Below the pieces are notes generated by a model. The model made no database searches and was not told the origin of the DNA. It saw only the letters and a list, made by a program, of their open reading frames with translations. From the NCBI GenBank assembly GCA_900542275.1, contig UQMW01000004.1, positions 1 through 64,000 on the forward strand: DNA of 64,000 nt, written 5' to 3'. Below, piece after piece: positions 43,453 to 51,904 of the stretch. The translations under genes were made by a program, and so were the position numbers. This DNA comes from an uncultured Collinsella sp. Lineage in GTDB: Bacteria; Actinomycetota; Coriobacteriia; Coriobacteriales; Coriobacteriaceae. The number at the start of each line of letters is the position of its first letter. Positions within the stretch are counted from its first letter, which is position 1.

Positions 43453-44031
43453 TTACAGCGCCAAAATCCCCAGATGCTCAAGCAAGATCTTAAGTCCGAT
43501 GAGGATGAGCACGATGCCGCCCACGATGGTGGCAGGTTTTTCGTAGCGCGCGCCAAAGGTGTGGCCGATCGCTACGCCGGCGACGGAGAAGATAAACGTT
43601 GTGACGCCGATAAGCGATACAGCGGGAACGATGTCGACCGAAAGCGCGGCGAACGAGATGCCCACGGCCAGGGCGTCGATTGAAGTGGCGATGGCGAGGA
43701 TCAGGTACTCGCTCAGTTCAATCTTTTCGGCATTCTTGCCGTCGCCTTCATCCTCGTCCTCGGTAAAAGCCTCCCACAGCATTTTGCCGCCGATGAAGGC
43801 CAAAAGGATAAAGGCAATCCAATGGTCGATGGGGCCGATGATGCCCATAAACTGGCTGCCAAGCGCCCATCCGATCACGGGCATGCCGGCCTGGAAGCCG
43901 CCAAAGAACAGGCCGAGCACTACGGCGACCTTAAGGTTGATCTTCTTCATGCCAAGGCCCTTGCAGATGGATACGGCAAAGGCGTCCATCGAAAGGCCAA
44001 TGGCGAGCAGCACGAGCTCTACGAGTCCCAT
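43453..44031 (-). CDS. mntP: Manganese efflux pump MntP
   Basis: 192-aa inner-membrane Mn2+ exporter with six helices in two repeats. Each repeat carries the conserved Asp: IGLSMDAFAVSICKGLGMK and AIATSIDALAVGISFA. An acidic loop (EDEDEGDGKN) lies between the halves. The start at 44031 has AAGGAGGGAG upstream; a longer open frame would run into the riboswitch. Controlled by the manganese riboswitch directly upstream. Confidence 0.96.
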   Translation of the reverse strand: MGLVELVLLAIGLSMDAFAVSICKGLGMKKINLKVAVVLGLFFGGFQAGMPVIGWALGSQFMGIIGPIDHWIAFILLAFIGGKMLWEAFTEDEDEGDGKNAEKIELSEYLILAIATSIDALAVGISFAALSVDIVPAVSLIGVTTFIFSVAGVAIGHTFGARYEKPATIVGGIVLILIGLKILLEHLGILAL

Positions 44032-44083
44032 GGTTTGGCTCCCTCCTTGCGGGCGAACCCGCGTGTACTTCTGACAGGGGAGC

Positions 44084-44133
44084 AACAAAAAAGACCCGTG
44101 GCGTACGTGCCGCGCGTACAACCACGAGTCTCG
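44084..44133 (-). terminator. Expression-platform terminator of the mntP riboswitch
   Basis: On the minus strand GACTCGTGG..GTACG pairs with CGTACGCCACGGGTC, then TTTTTT. It overlaps the 3' end of the aptamer, as needed for transcriptional control. Confidence 0.8.
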
Positions 44134-44226
44134 TTCATTAAGGCAAGCCAGACCGTGTCGGCCAGTATGTTGACTTGCCGCGCCACCGGAGGCGAACCCG
44201 GTCACGCGACTACTCCCTCATTCATG
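44125..44226 (-). promoter_or_regulatory. yybP-ykoY manganese riboswitch
   Basis: On the minus strand, in order: GAGGGAGTAGTCGCGTGACC, GGGTTCGCCTCCGG, GTCAACATACTGGCC and GAACGAGACTCG. These match the GGGGAGUAG and CAACAUAC blocks of the yybP-ykoY family, and the position before mntP fits. Mn2+ binding would prevent the terminator and turn on efflux. Confidence 0.9.
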
Positions 44227-44380
44227 TGAATCCCGATGCTACCACATGAACAGCTCATTTGGGTTGAGGCTCTCAGCGGTGTTCGCTCATTCTGTAAGCA
44301 TCGGATTTCGCGAGCGCCGCGGGGACAAACCGTGAGAAACTATTTAGCGTTTATGGAGCGTATGCGATGGGAGCGATGCC

Positions 44381-45448
44381 TTGGATAAGAACGAGCTGCA
44401 AAAGCGTATGGAACAGGCCATCCGCCTGACGGCACCTGGTCAGCCGATCCGCACCGCCCTCGACATGATCATCGCCGGTCACCTGGGTGCCCTTATCTGC
44501 GTCGGCGACACCGAAAACGTGCTCGCTGCCGGTAACGACGGCTTCCCACTCAACATTTCGTTCACCTCGAACCGCCTGTTCGAGCTCTCCAAGATGGACG
44601 GTGCCATCGTTATCGACGGCGACCTCACCCAGATCCTGCGCGCCAACTTCCACCTCAATCCCGATCCCTCGCTTGCCACGAGCGAGACGGGCATGCGTCA
44701 CCGCACTGCCGCTCGCATGTCGGTGCTCACCGATGCCATCGTGATCTCGGTCTCGGCCCGTCGTGCCGTCGTCAACGTGTACGTTCACGGCAAGAGCTAT
44801 GAGATCCAGCCCGTCACCACCATCATGAGCTCGGTCAACCAGCTCGTCGCCACGCTCCAGACTACCCGTCAGTCGCTCGACCGCTCCCTACTGCGCCTGA
44901 CGGCCCTCGAGCTCGACGACTACGTTACGCTCGCCGACATTACCGGGATTTTCTCGAGCTTCGAGATCATGCAGCAGGCAAAGACCGAACTTAAGGATTG
45001 CATTGTCAAGCTGGGCAACCAGGGCAAGCTCGTGCAGATGCAGCTCGAGCAGCTCGCCGGCTCCAGCATGGATACCGAGTACGACCTGATGATTCGCGAC
45101 TATGCGAGTGATTCCTCCGAGGCCAATGCCGAAAAGATCCGCGCCAACCTGAGCCGTATGACGCCTAAGGACCTGTCCGACCCACAGCATGTGGCGGCGG
45201 TTCTGGGTTACGACGACCTGGACGAGGACTCCGTCATGACGCCGCTGGGCCTGCGCACGCTTTCGCGCGTGTCCGTCGTGCGCGACGGCGTGGCCGAGAA
45301 GATCGTCGACGAGTACGGCTCGCTGCAGGAGCTCATGGATGACATCAGCGAGGATCCGGAGCGCCTGGGCGACTTTGGCGTCAACAACCCTGCCATTCTT
45401 GCGGACTCCCTGTACCGCATGAAGGGTACCAAACAGGGGAACGCATAA
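44381..45448 (+). CDS. disA: DNA integrity scanning diadenylate cyclase DisA
   Basis: 355-aa octameric enzyme making cyclic di-AMP while scanning DNA. The N-terminal DAC domain has DGA (73-75) and RHR (106-108); a helical spine and a C-terminal helix-hairpin-helix DNA-binding domain (SVMTPLGLRTLSRVSVV) follow. The TTG start at 44381 fits TGGGAG 9 nt upstream and the family N terminus (MDKNELQ). It opens the disA-ispD-ispF-cysS run. Confidence 0.95.
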   Translation: MDKNELQKRMEQAIRLTAPGQPIRTALDMIIAGHLGALICVGDTENVLAAGNDGFPLNISFTSNRLFELSKMDGAIVIDGDLTQILRANFHLNPDPSLATSETGMRHRTAARMSVLTDAIVISVSARRAVVNVYVHGKSYEIQPVTTIMSSVNQLVATLQTTRQSLDRSLLRLTALELDDYVTLADITGIFSSFEIMQQAKTELKDCIVKLGNQGKLVQMQLEQLAGSSMDTEYDLMIRDYASDSSEANAEKIRANLSRMTPKDLSDPQHVAAVLGYDDLDEDSVMTPLGLRTLSRVSVVRDGVAEKIVDEYGSLQELMDDISEDPERLGDFGVNNPAILADSLYRMKGTKQGNA

Positions 45449-46176
45449 TGGCGCCCGTATGCGCCGTGGTCGTTGCCGGTGGCAGCGGCCAGCGCTTTGG
45501 TAACCCCGGTGGTAAGCAGCTCGTCAATGTAGCGGGCCGTCCGCTTATGAGCTGGTCCATCCGCGCATTTGACCGTAGCAATAAGGTCGGCCACATCGTC
45601 GTGGTTTGCCCTGCCGAGCGTCGTGCCGAGATGCGCCGCCTGGCCATCGACCCGTATTCGTATAACACGCCCATCAGCTTCGCCGATGCCGGCGATACCC
45701 GTCAGGATTCCACCCGTGCCGGCGTGCATGCGGTTCCGGCGGGTTTCGAATATGTCGCCATCCACGACGGCGCCCGTCCGCTCATCACGACCGAGGCCAT
45801 CGATCATGCGATCGACGTGCTTGTGGACGACCGCGCCCTCGACGGTGTCGTATGCGGTCAGCCCGCGATCGACACGCTCAAGATCGTCGACGGCGACAAT
45901 ATCGTCGAGACGCCGCCGCGTGAGCTCTACTGGGCCGCGCAGACACCGCAGATCTTTAGCGTCGACGCCATGAAGCGCGCCCACACCGCAGCTATCGCCG
46001 AGGGCTTTATCGGGACCGACGATTCTTCGCTGGTCGAGCGCATGGGCGGGCGCGTCCGCTGTGTCCAGAGCCCGCGCGATAACCTTAAGGTGACGGTGCC
46101 CGAGGACCTGCGTCCCGTAACCGCGATTCTGCTTGGCCGTATGGCCGAGGGAGAGGACCTTCCCCATGTTCAGTAA
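45448..46176 (+). CDS. ispD: 2-C-methyl-D-erythritol 4-phosphate cytidylyltransferase
   Basis: 242-aa MEP-pathway enzyme attaching CMP to methylerythritol phosphate. CTP-binding VVVAGGSGQRFGNPGGKQ, DAGDTRQDSTRAGV and HDGARPLI are visible. The start overlaps the disA stop (TAATG). Confidence 0.95.
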   Translation: MAPVCAVVVAGGSGQRFGNPGGKQLVNVAGRPLMSWSIRAFDRSNKVGHIVVVCPAERRAEMRRLAIDPYSYNTPISFADAGDTRQDSTRAGVHAVPAGFEYVAIHDGARPLITTEAIDHAIDVLVDDRALDGVVCGQPAIDTLKIVDGDNIVETPPRELYWAAQTPQIFSVDAMKRAHTAAIAEGFIGTDDSSLVERMGGRVRCVQSPRDNLKVTVPEDLRPVTAILLGRMAEGEDLPHVQ

Positions 46177-46660
46177 CCTGCGCATTGGCCACGGCTACGA
46201 CGTCCACCGTTTGGTGGAGGGGCGTCGATGTATCATCGGCGGGGTTGACATTCCCTACGAGCGCGGCCTGCTGGGCCACTCGGATGCCGATGTGCTCGCG
46301 CACGCCTTGGCCGACGCCATTCTGGGCGCCTGCCGCGGGGGAGATATCGGCAAGCTATTCCCCGACACCGATCCCGCCTACGAGGGTGCCGATTCGATGG
46401 TGCTGCTCGCTCGCGTGATGGACTATGCGCGCGAGCTTGGCTTTGAGTTTGTCGATGCCGATTGCACCATTGCCTGCCAGCAACCCAAGATCACTCCGCA
46501 CCGCGATGCCATGCGCGCCAACCTTGCTCATGCCCTGGGTGTCGACGTCGAAAACGTGGGCGTCGCCGCCACCACGACCGAAAAGCTCGGTTGGGAAGGC
46601 CAGGGCGAGGGAATTGGCGCCTGGGCCGTCTGCCTGCTACAGAAAACCGTTAAGGAGTAA
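46166..46660 (+). CDS. ispF: 2-C-methyl-D-erythritol 2,4-cyclodiphosphate synthase
   Basis: 164-aa trimeric zinc enzyme, next step after IspE. Metal ligands in RIGHGYDVHRL and GHSDADVLAHALADAILGA, followed by DADCTIACQQPKI and ATTTEKLGWEGQGEGI. The ATG at 46166 overlaps the ispD 3' end by 11 nt with GAGAGGA upstream; ispD and ispF remain separate frames. Confidence 0.96.
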   Translation: MFSNLRIGHGYDVHRLVEGRRCIIGGVDIPYERGLLGHSDADVLAHALADAILGACRGGDIGKLFPDTDPAYEGADSMVLLARVMDYARELGFEFVDADCTIACQQPKITPHRDAMRANLAHALGVDVENVGVAATTTEKLGWEGQGEGIGAWAVCLLQKTVKE

Positions 46661-46663
46661 CGA

Positions 46664-48130
46664 ATGCGTATCTACAACAGCGCTACCCATAAAAAGGAAG
46701 AGTTCCAGCCCATCGAGTCCGGCAAGGTCCGCATGTACGTGTGCGGCCCCACGGTCTACGACAACATCCACATCGGCAATGCTCGCACGTTCATCAGCTT
46801 TGACGTGATTCGTCGCTGGCTCATCGCGAGCGGCTACGAGGTCACGTTCGCCCAGAACCTCACCGATGTCGATGACAAGATCATCAAGCGCGCCAACGAG
46901 CAGGGCCGCACGGCCGCCGAGGTCGCGACCGAGTTCTCCGACAAGTTCATCGGCGTCATGCGTGCCGCCAACGTGCTCGATCCCGATGTGCGCCCCCGCG
47001 CCACCAAGGAGATCGGCCCCATGATCGCTATGATCAAGACGCTTATCGAGCAGGGCCATGCCTACGCCGCCGATAACGGCGACGTGTACTTTGCCGTGCG
47101 CAGCGATCCCAACTATGGTCAGGTTTCGGGCCGCAACATCGACGATCTGATGGTTGGCGCGCGCATCGAGGAGAACGAGGACAAGAACGACCCGCTCGAC
47201 TTTGCCCTGTGGAAGGCCGCTAAGCCCGGCGAACCCAGCTGGCCGAGCCCCTGGGGCGAAGGCCGTCCCGGTTGGCACACCGAGTGCGCCGCCATGGTGC
47301 ATCGCTACCTGGGCACCCCGATCGACATCCACGGCGGCGGCTCCGACCTTGCCTTCCCGCATCACGAGAACGAGTGTGCCCAGGCCACCTGCGCCTGGCA
47401 CCAGGGTTTCTCCAACACCTGGATGCACACGGGCATGCTGCTGGTAGACGGCGAGAAGATGTCCAAGTCGCTCGGAAACTTCTTTACGCTGGCCGAGGTG
47501 CTCGAACAGCACTCTGCTGCGGCCCTGCGCCTGCTGATGCTGCAGACGAGCTATCGCTCGCCGCTCGACTTTTCTTGGGAGCGCCTGGAGGGTGCCGAGA
47601 ACTCGCTTACGCGTATCGCCGGTACGGTCGAGAACCTGCGCTGGGCCGCGAACCATGCGGCGGCCGATGCCGATGAGGCAGCATCTGAGGCGTTTGCCGC
47701 CAAGGCCGCCGAGACCCGTGCCGCCTTTAAGGAGTGCATGGACGACGACTTTAACACTGCCGGTGCCATGGGTGCTGTCTTTGGCTTTGTGACCGAGTGC
47801 AACCAGTACCTGGAGCAGGCGGGCGATGCTGCCGACAAGGCCGCTGCGCTTGCTGCTGCCGATACGCTGGTCGAGCTGCTCGATACGTTTGGCGTCGAGC
47901 TCCCCGAGCCCAAGGTCGAGTTGCCGCTGGGCCTGCTGGGCGTTGCCGCCGGCCTGGTCGCCTACACGGGTGACGACGTGGACGAGGCCGCTGCCAAGAT
48001 TCTCGAGGCCCGTGCCGAGGCCCGTGCCGCCAAGAACTGGGATCTGGCCGACGCCATCCGCGACCAGCTCAAGGACCTCGGGCTGACGATCGAGGATACT
48101 GCCGCGGGTACTCGTATTAAGACTCTCTAA
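46664..48130 (+). CDS. cysS: Cysteinyl-tRNA synthetase
   Basis: 488-aa class I synthetase with a zinc site. HIGH-type motif CGPTVYDNIHIGNARTF, zinc-region WHTECAAM and HGGGSDLAFPHHENE, KMSKS loop GEKMSKSLGNFF, then a helical C-terminal domain rich in Ala. AAGGAG at the ispF end acts as the ribosome site. Confidence 0.97.
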   Translation: MRIYNSATHKKEEFQPIESGKVRMYVCGPTVYDNIHIGNARTFISFDVIRRWLIASGYEVTFAQNLTDVDDKIIKRANEQGRTAAEVATEFSDKFIGVMRAANVLDPDVRPRATKEIGPMIAMIKTLIEQGHAYAADNGDVYFAVRSDPNYGQVSGRNIDDLMVGARIEENEDKNDPLDFALWKAAKPGEPSWPSPWGEGRPGWHTECAAMVHRYLGTPIDIHGGGSDLAFPHHENECAQATCAWHQGFSNTWMHTGMLLVDGEKMSKSLGNFFTLAEVLEQHSAAALRLLMLQTSYRSPLDFSWERLEGAENSLTRIAGTVENLRWAANHAAADADEAASEAFAAKAAETRAAFKECMDDDFNTAGAMGAVFGFVTECNQYLEQAGDAADKAAALAAADTLVELLDTFGVELPEPKVELPLGLLGVAAGLVAYTGDDVDEAAAKILEARAEARAAKNWDLADAIRDQLKDLGLTIEDTAAGTRIKTL

Positions 48131-48136
48131 TCCCCG

Positions 48137-48238
48137 CGGGTTTTCCAAGCACCCGACCTTGCCGTTCAAACCGTCGCTCGCGTACTCAAGTACGTGTCGC
48201 TCCTCTTTCATGGCAATCTCGGGCACTTGGAAAACCCG
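48137..48238. repeat. Large imperfect hairpin after cysS
   Basis: Arms CGGGTTTTCCAAGCACCCGA (from 48137) and the matching reverse complement TCGGGCACTTGGAAAACCCG (to 48238), with inner TTGCC/GGCAA pairs and a central GTACTCAAGTAC. The whole forms a long stem of about 100 nt; it looks like a mobile palindromic repeat. Confidence 0.7.
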
Positions 48239-48242
48239 TACC

Positions 48243-48281
48243 GACCGCCCGAATTAATATTCATGGGCGGTCGTTTATTTT
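48243..48281 (+). terminator. Terminator of the disA-cysS run
   Basis: GACCGCCC (48243-48250) and GGGCGGTC (48265-48272) followed by GTTTATTTTG. Confidence 0.88.
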
Positions 48282-48316
48282 GTTTCGTTTGATAGTTGTA
48301 TTTAGGAGGTCGCTTT

Positions 48317-49231
48317 ATGGCCGACAATCGCAAGCGTGCGCCTCGTGGCGGCAAGCAGGCCGCTTCTGGCTCGCGTCCGATTCGCCGCAACGATCGCGCT
48401 GCCGCTCCCAAGGGCCAGCGCGAGCGCTCACAGGCTGCTCGCTCGCAGCGCGAGCGTAGCCGCGATAACGTCGAGGTTCCCAAGGGCGAGTTTATCGAAG
48501 GTCGTCGTGCTGCCGCCGAGGCGCTACGCACTGGTTTTCCCATCAAGTGCGCGCTCATCGCCGAGGGCGGGGAGCGCGATGCTGCCTTGTCGCGCCTGGT
48601 CGACGATCTCAACGCCGCGGACGTCCGCATTAAGTATGTGCCGCGCGCGCAGCTCGATGCGCTGTCGAGCCATGGCGCTCATCAGGGCATTGCGCTCGAG
48701 GTGGGTAATTTCCCCTATGCGGACGTCGCCGATATCCTTGACCGCGCGGGTGACGGCCCGGCGCTCGTCGTCGTACTCGACCATGTGACCGACGACGGTA
48801 ACTTTGGTGCCATCGTGCGCTCTGCCGAGGTCGTGGGCGCGGCGGGCGTCATCATTGCCAACAAGCGCGCCGCCGGTGTGACCGTGGGCAGCTACAAAAC
48901 CTCTGCTGGTGCCGTTATGCATCTGCCCATCGCACAGGTTCCCAACATCGCTCGAGCGCTCGACGACCTCAAGGCTGCTGGCTTTTGGGTGGGCGGTGCT
49001 TCCGAGCACGCCGAGGGCAGCTGCTGGGATGCTCCCTTTGAGGGCCGCGTTGCGCTCGTCATGGGCTCCGAGGGCGACGGCATCTCGCGCCTGGTGCTCG
49101 AGAAATGCGACTTTTTGACCAAGCTTCCCCAGCGCGGCATGACCGAGAGTCTCAATGTGGCCCAGGCGACCACCGCGCTGTGCTTTGAGTGGCTGCGCCG
49201 CAATGCCGGCGAGCTCATGGGGGAGGAGTAG
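48317..49231 (+). CDS. rlmB: SpoU/TrmH-type RNA 2'-O-methyltransferase (RlmB-like)
   Basis: 304-aa SPOUT-fold methyltransferase that methylates guanosine 2'-O in 23S rRNA (or a tRNA in related enzymes). A basic disordered N terminus (residues 1-58), then the L30-like substrate domain (EGRRAAAEALRTG) and the knotted core with DHVTDDGNFGAIVRSAEV, ALVMGSEGDGISRLV and GMTESLNVAQATT. TTAGGAGG precedes the ATG at 48317. Placement after cysS matches rlmB/yacO in Bacillus. Confidence 0.92.
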   Translation: MADNRKRAPRGGKQAASGSRPIRRNDRAAAPKGQRERSQAARSQRERSRDNVEVPKGEFIEGRRAAAEALRTGFPIKCALIAEGGERDAALSRLVDDLNAADVRIKYVPRAQLDALSSHGAHQGIALEVGNFPYADVADILDRAGDGPALVVVLDHVTDDGNFGAIVRSAEVVGAAGVIIANKRAAGVTVGSYKTSAGAVMHLPIAQVPNIARALDDLKAAGFWVGGASEHAEGSCWDAPFEGRVALVMGSEGDGISRLVLEKCDFLTKLPQRGMTESLNVAQATTALCFEWLRRNAGELMGEE

Positions 49232-49234
49232 CGC

Positions 49235-49912
49235 ATGTCCAAGAAGAACCGCGCCAAGTCCAAGGCCAAGCGCTTTGGCGAGGGCTCGGCCAAGCCGATT
49301 GTTTCGGCCGCGACCTACGGCGTGGGCGGCAATGCGTTTGCGCAGGCTATCGCCGACCCAGTCTCGACGGTGCACTCCAACAAGCCCGAGCTGCTGGTGG
49401 TCGACGGTTACAACGTGATCCACTGCACGCCGCGCTACGAAAAGCTCGTCTACGACCATTCCGACGATCCATATTCCAGCGACGTCCACGATATGGCGCG
49501 CACCGCGCTCATCAACGATGTTGCGGCGTTTGCCCAGGGCCGTTACGAGGCCGTGATCGTGTTCGACGGCGCGGGCAACATCTCCAACGAGCGCCCCAAC
49601 CTACCGGCCCGCGGCGTGCGCATCGAGTTCTCGCCGACGGGCGTCTCTGCCGATACCGTGGTGCAGAAGCTCTGCATCGAGGCACGCGAGGAAGGCCGCG
49701 CGTGCTCCGTGGTATCGAGCGACGGTACGATTCAGGCCGTCGTCATGGGCAAGGGCGTCACGCGCATCTCGAGCCGCATGCTGGTGGACGAGATCAAACA
49801 GATCGATAACGACGTTCACGAGGCAGAGGAAGCCCCGCAGATCAAGATGACTCTGGGCAGTCGCCTGAGCCCCGATGCGCTGGCCAAGCTCAAGGCGTTG
49901 CGCGGACGGTAG
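49235..49912 (+). CDS. YacP-like NYN-domain ribonuclease
   Basis: 225-aa protein with the NYN (PIN-like) nuclease fold of the YacP/Rae1 family. A basic N terminus of 50 residues is followed by LLVVDGYNVIH, the metal-site EAVIVFDGAGN, SADTVVQKLCIEARE and VVSSDGTIQ. In Bacillus, Rae1 cleaves mRNA in the ribosome A site. The ATG is 3 nt after the rlmB stop, with GAGGAG in the rlmB end. Confidence 0.88.
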   Translation: MSKKNRAKSKAKRFGEGSAKPIVSAATYGVGGNAFAQAIADPVSTVHSNKPELLVVDGYNVIHCTPRYEKLVYDHSDDPYSSDVHDMARTALINDVAAFAQGRYEAVIVFDGAGNISNERPNLPARGVRIEFSPTGVSADTVVQKLCIEAREEGRACSVVSSDGTIQAVVMGKGVTRISSRMLVDEIKQIDNDVHEAEEAPQIKMTLGSRLSPDALAKLKALRGR

Positions 49913-49939
49913 GGGAGCTGGCGGGGCAATGCTGCCTTG

Positions 49940-51280
49940 CTAACTCCATTCAGCGATGTCGATCATTCTTTCGAGGCGCCACGTTAGCGCCTCTTTTAGA
50001 TAAGGCAGTCTCGCTGCTAGGGCATCGTTTTTAGACAGAATCTCGATTGCCTCGTCGACAAAGCCTTTGAGTTTGTCTCCATCGAACCAGCCCATGTCCT
50101 CGACGAGCAGCATTTGTTTGGCGGGGCTTGAATGAAACTGCGCGCTGGTAAAACTGTGCTCTCCCGCCCTAAGCTCCTCAAGAGAGATGTTGCACCAGAG
50201 CGATGAGCCCGAATCGAAGATGGGGGCTGGTCTGCAGACTAGTGAGTTGACGTTTCGCACGAGGCCGAAGTTGCGCCAATGACGATCGTAGTTGGCGATG
50301 ATGTCGTCGCACACGATCATGCGGTCAAGGGCATCCTTGACGCCTGTCGCCCCGAGCTCCTCGCAGGTTGCTACATATCGCTCGTAGTCGGTTAGCCGTT
50401 CATCTGCGTTTGCGTGCTGGTTTACATAGAACGCAGGGACATACTCTTCTTCATCAGTTAAGAAGACATCGCATGTGCTCAGGGCGGAAGTGCCCGTGCC
50501 CTCGAGCGAGTAAGGTACATAATCGCAGGCGTTTAGGATGCGACGGTGGAGCGCGGTCGCTACCAGCTCGTTATAAGGTTCCTGGTTCAGGTGCGCTCCT
50601 GCCTTATGCAGAATTCGACGCTCGCCCTCGCATGTCCAGTACTTTTGAAGATTGCCGTCCGAGGTGTTATCGGGCTTTGCGGCAGCCGCTTTTCCCTCTG
50701 GGGCAAAGGGTGCAATGGACAGCGAGACGTCATCAAAGGCGTTATTGAAGAAGTTGATATCCTCCCAGGCGAGACCGGAACCTTGGGGCCTAATCCAATA
50801 CTGGTCGGATAAGGAGAGGCCAAGATTTCGCTGTACGAGTTCATCGGGAACATCGACTGCGGCTTCTGCAAGCAGGGAGGCTAGCCCAATGCGTGCGAGC
50901 GGGATACCGCGGCCGCGCCACCAGATGCGGAAGGAGTCGAGCGATATGGGGCTATTGGGGCCAAATACCCCAATAGGGGCGTGGGCGTAATCGATGTCGG
51001 CGCCGATGTGGGTAAAGTCTTTTCGCGATGTGCTGTAGACCAGCTGAGCGACTTCGTGCGTGCGATTCATGAGGGTGAACGCGATCTCGCTCTTACCGTG
51101 GCCGCGGCGGGGACGTCCCCCCGTTTTGGTCACGGAGCGGAGTCGCGTGTCGACGCTGCTTTTGTCGATGAGCCATACACCAGAAGCCTTGCGGGCCTCA
51201 AGTGCTCCGTTTTTTATGAGTTCCTGCACCCTGCGCGGAGTGATGCCGAGCAGCTCGGCGGCTTCCTTGGTAGTAAGCAT
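49940..51280 (-). CDS. HTH-fused HipA-like kinase
   Basis: Predicted 446-aa protein, family not named with certainty. Residues 1-45 are an excisionase/MerR-like helix-turn-helix (LTTKEAAELLGITPRRVQEL, IKNGALEARKASGVWLID). The C-terminal half resembles HipA kinases: ILHKAGAHLNQEPYNELVAT, the catalytic-loop-like NYDRHWRNFG (330-339, Asp332, Asn337) and the metal-binding APIFDSGSSLW (Asp356). No separate antitoxin gene is next to it, so the fused HTH may provide autoregulation. The start at 51280 follows GAAGGG; a 22-bp perfect inverted repeat covers its promoter. It probably phosphorylates a protein or RNA target; the role is unknown. Confidence 0.78.
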   Translation of the reverse strand: MLTTKEAAELLGITPRRVQELIKNGALEARKASGVWLIDKSSVDTRLRSVTKTGGRPRRGHGKSEIAFTLMNRTHEVAQLVYSTSRKDFTHIGADIDYAHAPIGVFGPNSPISLDSFRIWWRGRGIPLARIGLASLLAEAAVDVPDELVQRNLGLSLSDQYWIRPQGSGLAWEDINFFNNAFDDVSLSIAPFAPEGKAAAAKPDNTSDGNLQKYWTCEGERRILHKAGAHLNQEPYNELVATALHRRILNACDYVPYSLEGTGTSALSTCDVFLTDEEEYVPAFYVNQHANADERLTDYERYVATCEELGATGVKDALDRMIVCDDIIANYDRHWRNFGLVRNVNSLVCRPAPIFDSGSSLWCNISLEELRAGEHSFTSAQFHSSPAKQMLLVEDMGWFDGDKLKGFVDEAIEILSKNDALAARLPYLKEALTWRLERMIDIAEWS

Positions 51281-51290
51281 CACGAAACCC

Positions 51291-51358
51291 TTCGCCAGAA
51301 CGAATAGTTTTATATATAGCAATTGTAATTAAAACTATTCGTTCTGGCGAATAGTTTT
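51291..51358 (-). promoter_or_regulatory. Operator of the HTH-HipA-like gene
   Basis: 51291-51312 and 51330-51351 are exact reverse complements (22 bp each) around an AT-rich 17-bp spacer holding a TATATA-type -10 box. The distal arm is itself part of a palindrome, AAAACTATTCG...CGAATAGTTTT (51331-51358), so three half-sites are present. Confidence 0.85.
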
Positions 51359-51383
51359 GAGATGTGGTCGGGTGAAGGGCCTG

Positions 51384-51412
51384 TTGCGCCTCGTCCGCAA
51401 TTCCATTATTCT
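51384..51412 (+). promoter_or_regulatory. Promoter of tRNA-Thr(TGT)
   Basis: TTGCGC (51384-51389) and TATTCT (51407-51412), 17 bp apart, 31 nt before the tRNA. Confidence 0.6.
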
Positions 51413-51442
51413 TAATTAGCTTCGCGCGAAAGCGCCAAGTGT

Positions 51443-51517
51443 GCCAGTGTGGCGCAACGGTAGCGCAACTGATTTGTAATCAGTGGGTTGCAGGTTCGAT
51501 TCCTGTCACTGGCTCCA
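51443..51517 (+). tRNA. tRNA-Thr(TGT)
   Basis: 75 nt with encoded CCA. The acceptor GCCAGTG pairs with CACTGGC; anticodon loop TTTGTAA (TGT). Confidence 0.97.
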
Positions 51518-51904
51518 TGAGTTTTCGCAGGTCAGAGGTGTTATAGCCTCTGATTCTGCCTTCTCATGCAACAAACATGCAACAATTAAATCTGAAAGTG
51601 CATTTGTGTGTGCTTTGTGACCGATGCTCATTGTCAATAAACGCGTGCAATGAAGCGGGAAAAGCCAAGCTTACAGTTGCTGTCTCCATTAGAGTTTTGG
51701 GCTTTGTGCCTCCAACTGGGATAGGGTGGAAAGTGACCAAGGCGCTGAGAGCTCCGACGCTACTTCTCGAAAGATCGTGCGCCGTGCACGGCTCTCTTTC
51801 CTGTAGCCCATGGGTATTACTATAGTCTAGATTCAATTCGGCGCGAGAAGTCAAGAGCGACAAGGATTTCTCGTTGTTTGTGAGCAAGGCGATTGAAAGG
51901 ACCC
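51518..51904. other. Region between tRNA-Thr and the DUF262 gene
   Basis: A hairpin, CAGAGG..CCTCTG (51535-51554), may end the tRNA transcript. ATGCAACAAACATGCAAC at 51566-51583 is a short direct repeat. Open frames of 82 and 107 codons on either strand match no family I know. GC is lower than in the surrounding genes. Confidence 0.6.

Noticed and set aside
51564..51887. Open frames of 82 and 107 codons between tRNA-Thr and the DUF262 gene
   Set aside because: No recognisable motif and no clear ribosome site on either strand.
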